NCBI GenBank assembly: GCA_023415605.1
Contig: JAEZKB010000255.1
Location: forward strand, 1-25,721
DNA length: 25,721 bases
From: Pseudomonadota bacterium
Lineage (GTDB): Bacteria; Pseudomonadota; Alphaproteobacteria; Rhizobiales; Devosiaceae
Direction of reading: 5' to 3'
Under the pieces are notes generated by a model. That model saw only the letters and a program-made list of their open reading frames with translations. It was not told the DNA's origin and did not search any database. Shown piece after piece: positions 21,232 to 25,721 of this stretch; positions within the stretch are counted from its first letter, which is position 1, and each line of letters begins with the position of its first letter. Both the position numbers and the translations under genes were made by a program.

Positions 21232-23875
21232 CGCGGATTTTCTTGAGCTCATAGACGAGGTCGATGGCCTGTCGGGGGGTCAGTTCGTCGGGGCGGACCT
21301 GATCGAGCATGTCATGGAGGGGATTAACGCTTGCCTTCGGGGCGGGCGGCGGCGCATGCGCAAAGAGCGGCAGATCGTCTAGCACGGCGCCCCTGCCGTT
21401 AGAAGAGCGCTGTTCCAGGAGCGTCAGCACCTGACGGGCCCGCGCCAGCACCGGCTCGGGCAGGCCGGCGAGCTTGGCCACCTGGATGCCGTAGCTGCGG
21501 TCGGCGGCGCCGGGGGCGACTTCGTGCAGAAAGACCACATCGCCCTCCCACTCGCGCACCTTCATAGTCACGTTTGATACTCGCGCGAGGCTTTTGGCCA
21601 GTGCCGTCATCTCATGGAAATGCGTTGCAAACAGGCCCCGGCAGCCGGTTTGGTCGTGCAGCGCCTCGACCGCCGCCCAGGCAATCGAGAGACCATCGAA
21701 GGTCGCCGTGCCGCGCCCGATCTCATCGAGCACGACAAGCGAGGCGCGGGTGGCGCGGTTGAGGATGGCGGCGGTCTCTACCATCTCGACCATGAAGGTC
21801 GAGCGGCCGCCGCCGATATCATCGGACGCGCCGACGCGGGAGAAGACTCTGTCCACCACTCCTATATGGGCGCGGCTCGCCGGTACGAAACTGCCCATCT
21901 GGGCAAGAATGGCAATGAGCGCGTTCTGACGCAGGAAAGTGGACTTGCCGCCCATGTTTGGGCCAGTCACCAGCCAGAGCGCGCCGCCGGAGAGATCGCA
22001 GTCGTTGGCGACGAAGGGGTGGCCGTCGAGCTTCACATTGGCTTCGACCACCGGATGGCGGCCGGCCTCGATCTCGAAGGCGAGCGAATTGTCGATCTCG
22101 GGCCGGCAATAGTTCTGCGTGGCGGCGAGATGGGCCAGGGCCGCGGTGACGTCGAGCGCGGCAAGTGCGTCGGCGGTGGCGCGGAGGCGGTCGGTTTCGG
22201 TGAGCACGGTGCTCACCAGCCGGGCGAAGATCGCCGTCTCGATGCCCAGCGCGGCCTCATGCGCCCGGGCAATGCGGCCTTCGAGCTCAGCGAGTTCCGC
22301 CGTGGTGAAGCGCATGGCATTGGCCATGGTCTGGCGGTGAATGAAAGTCTGCCGGTGCGGCTCTTCGAGCAGTTTGGCGCCGTGCCCGGCGGGGACCTCG
22401 ACGAAATAGCCGAGGACGCCGTTATGGCGGATCTTCAGCGACTTCACATCCGTTTCGGCGATCAGCCGCGCCTGCAGTGCGGCAACGACGTCGCGGGTCT
22501 CGGAAGCGAGCGCGCGCTCGGCGTCGAGCTTTTCGTCATAGCCCTTGCGGATGAAGCCACCATCGCGCGCCAGCAGTGGCGGCTCGTCATCGATGGCGCT
22601 CAACAGTTCTGCCGCCACGGCTTCAGGCGCATCGGCGAGCGTCCTCGCGATACCCGCCAGTTCCGCATCCTCGACCCCCGCCAATTCCTGCGCCAGCCGG
22701 CGGGCGCCATCGACGGCTCCGGCGATGGCGCGCAGGTCCCGTGGACCACCGCGGTCGAGGGTCAGCCGGGTCAGCGCACGGGTGAGGTCGGGCACCGACT
22801 TGAGACCAGCGCGCAGACGCCCCGTGCGGGTGGTGTCGCCGCACAGCGTCTCCACCGCATCGAGCCGGGCGTTGATTTCTTTCGCATCGCAGAGCGGCGC
22901 GGCCAGCCAACGCGCCAGCAGGCGTGAGCCGGGCGGGGTGACGCAAAGATCGATCTGGCTCCGGAGCGAACCCTTCTCCTGTCCGCGCTGCGTCACCAGA
23001 ATTTCGAGCGAAGCGCGGGTCGCGGCGTCGATCGCCATGTGAGCGGTGACGCGCTCGGCGTTCGGCAGCCTGAGCGCCAGCGTGCCGCCCTTCTGACTTT
23101 CGAGCACATAGCCGATCAGCGCCCCGAGCGCCGCCCGGCCGCCGCGTGAGAACGCCGTGGGATCGACCTCACCGGCAAAGCTCTCGCGGATGGTTTTGGC
23201 GCCGGCCTCACTGTCGAAATACTCGGTCGGCAGCAGCGCGATAGCGGCCTGCGGCAGCAATACGTGGGCGGCGCGCAGCGCGTCGCTGGTGGCTTCCGAG
23301 AGCAGCAGTTCGGCCGGATCGATGCGGGCCAGCTCGTCGGCGATCGTCTCGGTGCCCAGATCGATCACTGCCGTGTCGCCGGTCGAGATATCGGCCCAGG
23401 CGAGGGAAAAATCCGTCTCCCCATGGCGGACCATGGCGAGCGCCGCCAGATAGTTGGAGCCGCGCGTCGGCAGCAGATCGTCTTCGGTGATCGTCCCGCG
23501 CGTCACCAGCCGGACGACGTCGCGCTTGACCGGCGATTTTGAGCCGCGCTTCTTGGCCTCGGCCGGATCCTCGACCTGCTCGCAGATGGCGACGCGATGG
23601 CCGAGCCCGATGAGCTTTTTGAGATAGTCCTGCGCGGCATGCACCGGCACGCCGCACATCGGGATATCGTGGCCCTGATGCTTGCCGCGCTTGGTGAGGA
23701 CGATGCCGAGCGCTTGGGAGGCGATCTCGGCGTCCTCGAAGAACATCTCGTAGAAGTCGCCCATGCGATAGAACAGCAGATAGCCCGGATTGATCGCCTT
23801 GATCTCCAGGAACTGGCTCATCATCGGCGTCACGGGCGTCTCAGCCGCCTGGGCTTCGTAGGGCGCTTGGTCCAA
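21212..23875 (-). CDS. mutS: DNA mismatch repair protein MutS
   Basis: Mismatch-recognising ATPase of 887 residues. The mismatch-wedge motif is F41-Y42-E43 in GDFYEMFFEDA. The lever/clamp region follows, and then the ABC-type ATPase with Walker A GPNMGGKS (638-645), the STFMVEM signature region and Walker B LVVLDEIGRG (D717, E718). A C-terminal helix-rich tail ends the protein. The start is TTG 23875, which gives the expected family N-terminus (TPMMSQFLEIKAINPG); no good ribosome binding site is seen, and the next in-frame ATG would cut into that conserved part. The 72-base gap upstream contains only a poor promoter-like pair (TTGGAA, 17 bases, TAGGGT). Confidence 0.97.
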   Translation of the reverse strand: MDQAPYEAQAAETPVTPMMSQFLEIKAINPGYLLFYRMGDFYEMFFEDAEIASQALGIVLTKRGKHQGHDIPMCGVPVHAAQDYLKKLIGLGHRVAICEQVEDPAEAKKRGSKSPVKRDVVRLVTRGTITEDDLLPTRGSNYLAALAMVRHGETDFSLAWADISTGDTAVIDLGTETIADELARIDPAELLLSEATSDALRAAHVLLPQAAIALLPTEYFDSEAGAKTIRESFAGEVDPTAFSRGGRAALGALIGYVLESQKGGTLALRLPNAERVTAHMAIDAATRASLEILVTQRGQEKGSLRSQIDLCVTPPGSRLLARWLAAPLCDAKEINARLDAVETLCGDTTRTGRLRAGLKSVPDLTRALTRLTLDRGGPRDLRAIAGAVDGARRLAQELAGVEDAELAGIARTLADAPEAVAAELLSAIDDEPPLLARDGGFIRKGYDEKLDAERALASETRDVVAALQARLIAETDVKSLKIRHNGVLGYFVEVPAGHGAKLLEEPHRQTFIHRQTMANAMRFTTAELAELEGRIARAHEAALGIETAIFARLVSTVLTETDRLRATADALAALDVTAALAHLAATQNYCRPEIDNSLAFEIEAGRHPVVEANVKLDGHPFVANDCDLSGGALWLVTGPNMGGKSTFLRQNALIAILAQMGSFVPASRAHIGVVDRVFSRVGASDDIGGGRSTFMVEMVETAAILNRATRASLVVLDEIGRGTATFDGLSIAWAAVEALHDQTGCRGLFATHFHEMTALAKSLARVSNVTMKVREWEGDVVFLHEVAPGAADRSYGIQVAKLAGLPEPVLARARQVLTLLEQRSSNGRGAVLDDLPLFAHAPPPAPKASVNPLHDMLDQVRPDELTPRQAIDLVYELKKIRDAARRS

Positions 23876-23947
23876 ATCGCTGCTGCAAACTGATCGGAAA
23901 GGCCGCGACCCTACGAGTTTCGCAGCCCGATTCCAACCGGGTGCGCG

Positions 23948-24814
23948 CTACTGTCCCATCACCTTGCGCCAGGACCATTCGGGTTCGTAGCCGATGAGGT
24001 CTCGGGCGGTCTGGATCGAGATCAGGGTGTCGTGGGGGCCGGTGCCGGGGCGGAGTTGGCAGCCCGGATAGGCGAGGGCGAGCAGCTCCTCGTTGGTCTG
24101 GGTCATCAACGTATCGGCGGCCGCGATGGTCATCACCGGGGCGCCGGTGACGTTGGCCGTCAGGCCCTTGACGCAGGACTGGGCGACGTCGCGGCTGTCG
24201 ACATAAGCCCAGAGGTCGAAGCGCTTGCTCAGCGGATCGGCCCAGATCTTGGGGAGCCGGTCGTAGCCGGTCACATGCCCCGGCGTATCGTAGAAGATGT
24301 TGGAGAAGCGCAGGCCCACGAAGGTAGTGCCATAGGCGCGCGCCATGTGGCGGGCCAGGTCTTCGGTGACCGCCTTGGAGATGCCATAGGACGAGGTCGG
24401 GATCGGCGGGTCTTCGTCGATGGTCGGCAGCAGGGTGGGGTGGATGGCGAAGGGAAAGCCGAGCACGGTTTCGGACGAGGCCCAGACCACGCGCTTGATG
24501 CCCAGGTGCACCGCAGCCTGGAAGACGTTGTAGGCGATGAGCGTATTCACATGGAAGCGCGCGGCGCCAGAGAGGTGGTCCCAGTCGGGCTCACCGTTGG
24601 CGGCGAGCTGCACAACGGCGTCATGCCCGTGCAATGCCGCGAAGGTGGCGCCGTAGTCGGTCAGGTCGACCTTGATGAACCCGGGGCGCTCGATGCCCGG
24701 CACGGCGCGATCGAGATTGGTGACCTCGTGGCCCGCATCCTGCAGGGCCTTGATCACGACGGGGCCCACACCGCGATCCCATGATCCGGTGCCGCCGGTG
24801 ACTGCAACTTTCAT
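23948..24814 (-). CDS. NAD(P)-dependent epimerase/dehydratase-type extended SDR
   Basis: A 288-residue extended short-chain dehydrogenase. It has the N-terminal nucleotide-binding strand MKVAVTGGTG, the ASSE segment with the catalytic serine (113-114), and Y143-xxx-K147 in SSYGISKAV as catalytic pair. The glycine motif is unusual: GGTG is followed by SWDRGVG, two residues longer than the common GxxGxxG spacing. The substrate is unknown; its coupling to a GH43 glycosidase suggests a sugar or sugar acid, as with uronate dehydrogenase-like relatives. A GAGGA ribosome binding site lies six bases before ATG 24814 and overlaps the glycosidase stop codon. A longer in-frame extension would run into the glycosidase and is rejected. 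Confidence 0.88.
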   Translation of the reverse strand: MKVAVTGGTGSWDRGVGPVVIKALQDAGHEVTNLDRAVPGIERPGFIKVDLTDYGATFAALHGHDAVVQLAANGEPDWDHLSGAARFHVNTLIAYNVFQAAVHLGIKRVVWASSETVLGFPFAIHPTLLPTIDEDPPIPTSSYGISKAVTEDLARHMARAYGTTFVGLRFSNIFYDTPGHVTGYDRLPKIWADPLSKRFDLWAYVDSRDVAQSCVKGLTANVTGAPVMTIAAADTLMTQTNEELLALAYPGCQLRPGTGPHDTLISIQTARDLIGYEPEWSWRKVMGQ

Positions 24815-24822
24815 ATCCGTCC

Positions 24823-25721
24823 TCAGATTTCGTAGCGGTCCGATGGGTCGTGGACCGGGCGATAGGTGAAATAGTCGAAATCGGCGTGGAGCCCCGTCCC
24901 GTTGAGATCGGACGCGGCCACGCCGACGAAGGCGCCGGTGAAACTGCCATGGGCCTGGTGGCCGCCGCACTCGTCCGAGAGAATGGAAGCATCGAGCACC
25001 GGCCCGATGGGCGTCAGGGCCTCGCCCTCGAGCGCGTAGAAGAACTGCAGCGCCCGGCCGCGGATGGTGAGCGCCAGCTTCACCTTGCCCTCATTGGGGA
25101 TCTGCACCGGCGCAGCAGGAAATTTCAGGTTACCATCGGGCCAGGAAATCTCGGAACTCATCAGCAGCAGTTCGCGCTTGCCGTCCGAGTGGGCGGTGAC
25201 CGTCAGATAGAAGAAGTTGTAGCGCGAGTAGTAGGCGGTAAGGCCGGCGAACTGCCGCTCGTCGGTGGGCGAGAAGTCGACCACCGTCTCGGCGTCGTAG
25301 GAGAAATGGGTCTGGCGGCGGGCAACCAGCGCCTGCTCGAACCACGACCCGATGGACTCGCGGCCATAAAGCCGCAGCTTGCCGTCCTTGAGCTCGAAAA
25401 TCCGCTCGGGTTCGGGCGTGCGCAGCCACTGGAAATCCTTGTGCAGCGGCTGGTCGTTGCGGTCGAACGTATAGCGCTTTTCGGTCCAGTACGAATTGTC
25501 GTCGCGGTGGCCGGGCACCTCGACATGGAGCGACGGTACCGGTCCGTTTTTGACGTAGAGCCAGTCGTCGTCGCCCCAGTAGCATTCCTCGAGCGCGGTC
25601 TCGCGGCCCAGAACGCAGCGGCGGTCCTGGGTGATGGGGCGGCCGGCGAGGTGAACGAGGTAGGGCTTGCCGTCATGTGTTTCGACCAGGCCGCCGTGGC
25701 CACCGCGCTGCAGGGCGGCGA
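24823..25721 (-). CDS. Glycoside hydrolase family 43 protein (beta-xylosidase-like), 5' part outside window
   Basis: The C-terminal 298 residues of a larger enzyme; the frame is open at the window end. The first visible part, RGGHGGLVETHDGKPYLVHLAGRP and LGRETALEE, is the end of a GH43 five-bladed propeller as in XynB-type beta-xylosidases and arabinosidases. It is followed by the beta-sandwich C-terminal domain found in those enzymes (about KDFQWLRTPEPERIFEL to DFDYFTYRPVHD). It should release xylose or arabinose from hemicellulose oligosaccharides. The catalytic acids are in the missing part, so activity cannot be checked here. The stop lies eight bases before the start of the SDR gene, so both are probably read from one message. 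Confidence 0.88.
   Translation of the reverse strand, partial: AALQRGGHGGLVETHDGKPYLVHLAGRPITQDRRCVLGRETALEECYWGDDDWLYVKNGPVPSLHVEVPGHRDDNSYWTEKRYTFDRNDQPLHKDFQWLRTPEPERIFELKDGKLRLYGRESIGSWFEQALVARRQTHFSYDAETVVDFSPTDERQFAGLTAYYSRYNFFYLTVTAHSDGKRELLLMSSEISWPDGNLKFPAAPVQIPNEGKVKLALTIRGRALQFFYALEGEALTPIGPVLDASILSDECGGHQAHGSFTGAFVGVAASDLNGTGLHADFDYFTYRPVHDPSDRYEI

Noticed and set aside
21614..22927. A 437-codon plus-strand frame inside mutS
   Set aside because: It is a mirror of a firmly identified gene; the same holds for plus-strand frames over phoH, glnD, kbl and tdh.
24815..24970. N-terminal extension of the SDR into the glycosidase gene
   Set aside because: It is out of frame with the clear GH43 C-terminal domain, and the ribosome binding site sits directly before ATG 24814.

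Overview
The window looks like chromosomal DNA of a GC-rich alphaproteobacterium of the order Hyphomicrobiales, most like Devosia or a near relative. That placement is inference from gene order and protein style; there is no rRNA to confirm it. The backbone is a minus-strand run of housekeeping genes in the order familiar from this group, read right to left: mutS, glnD, murJ, trpS, a universal stress protein, nfuA, tsaB, rimI, a Fur/Mur regulator, plsC, miaB, phoH, ybeY, corC and lnt. The genes are packed tightly, with many 1-4 base overlaps.

Accessory material sits at a few joints of this chain. From left to right: a plus-strand serine beta-lactamase-like hydrolase between lnt and corC; a plus-strand pair of a Cys/Met-metabolism PLP enzyme and a small VOC protein between miaB and plsC; a threonine-degradation block (kbl-tdh plus a small secreted protein, with a divergent XRE-cupin regulator) between trpS and murJ; a DUF559 nuclease-like gene bracketed by 45-base inverted repeats between murJ and glnD; and, beyond mutS, a GH43 glycosidase (cut by the window end) coupled to a short-chain dehydrogenase/epimerase.

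The backbone genes serve envelope and RNA upkeep. Lnt finishes lipoproteins, MurJ flips lipid II, PlsC makes phosphatidic acid, YbeY with PhoH acts in rRNA/RNA processing, MiaB and TsaB modify tRNA, TrpS charges tRNA, NfuA carries Fe-S clusters (which MiaB needs), GlnD senses nitrogen and MutS repairs mismatches. Kbl and Tdh together turn threonine into glycine and acetyl-CoA.

The signals most worth checking are: (1) the DUF559 cassette with near-perfect terminal inverted repeats, whose coding frame runs through one repeat and ends exactly on the murJ start codon; (2) a clean promoter for nfuA with an Irr-type iron-control palindrome lying on its -10 and start site; (3) a set of palindromes between kbl and the XRE-cupin gene, one of which can hide the kbl ribosome binding site; (4) an apparent CTG start for ybeY, overlapping the phoH stop codon. 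No rRNA, tRNA, CRISPR array or classical insertion sequence was seen.
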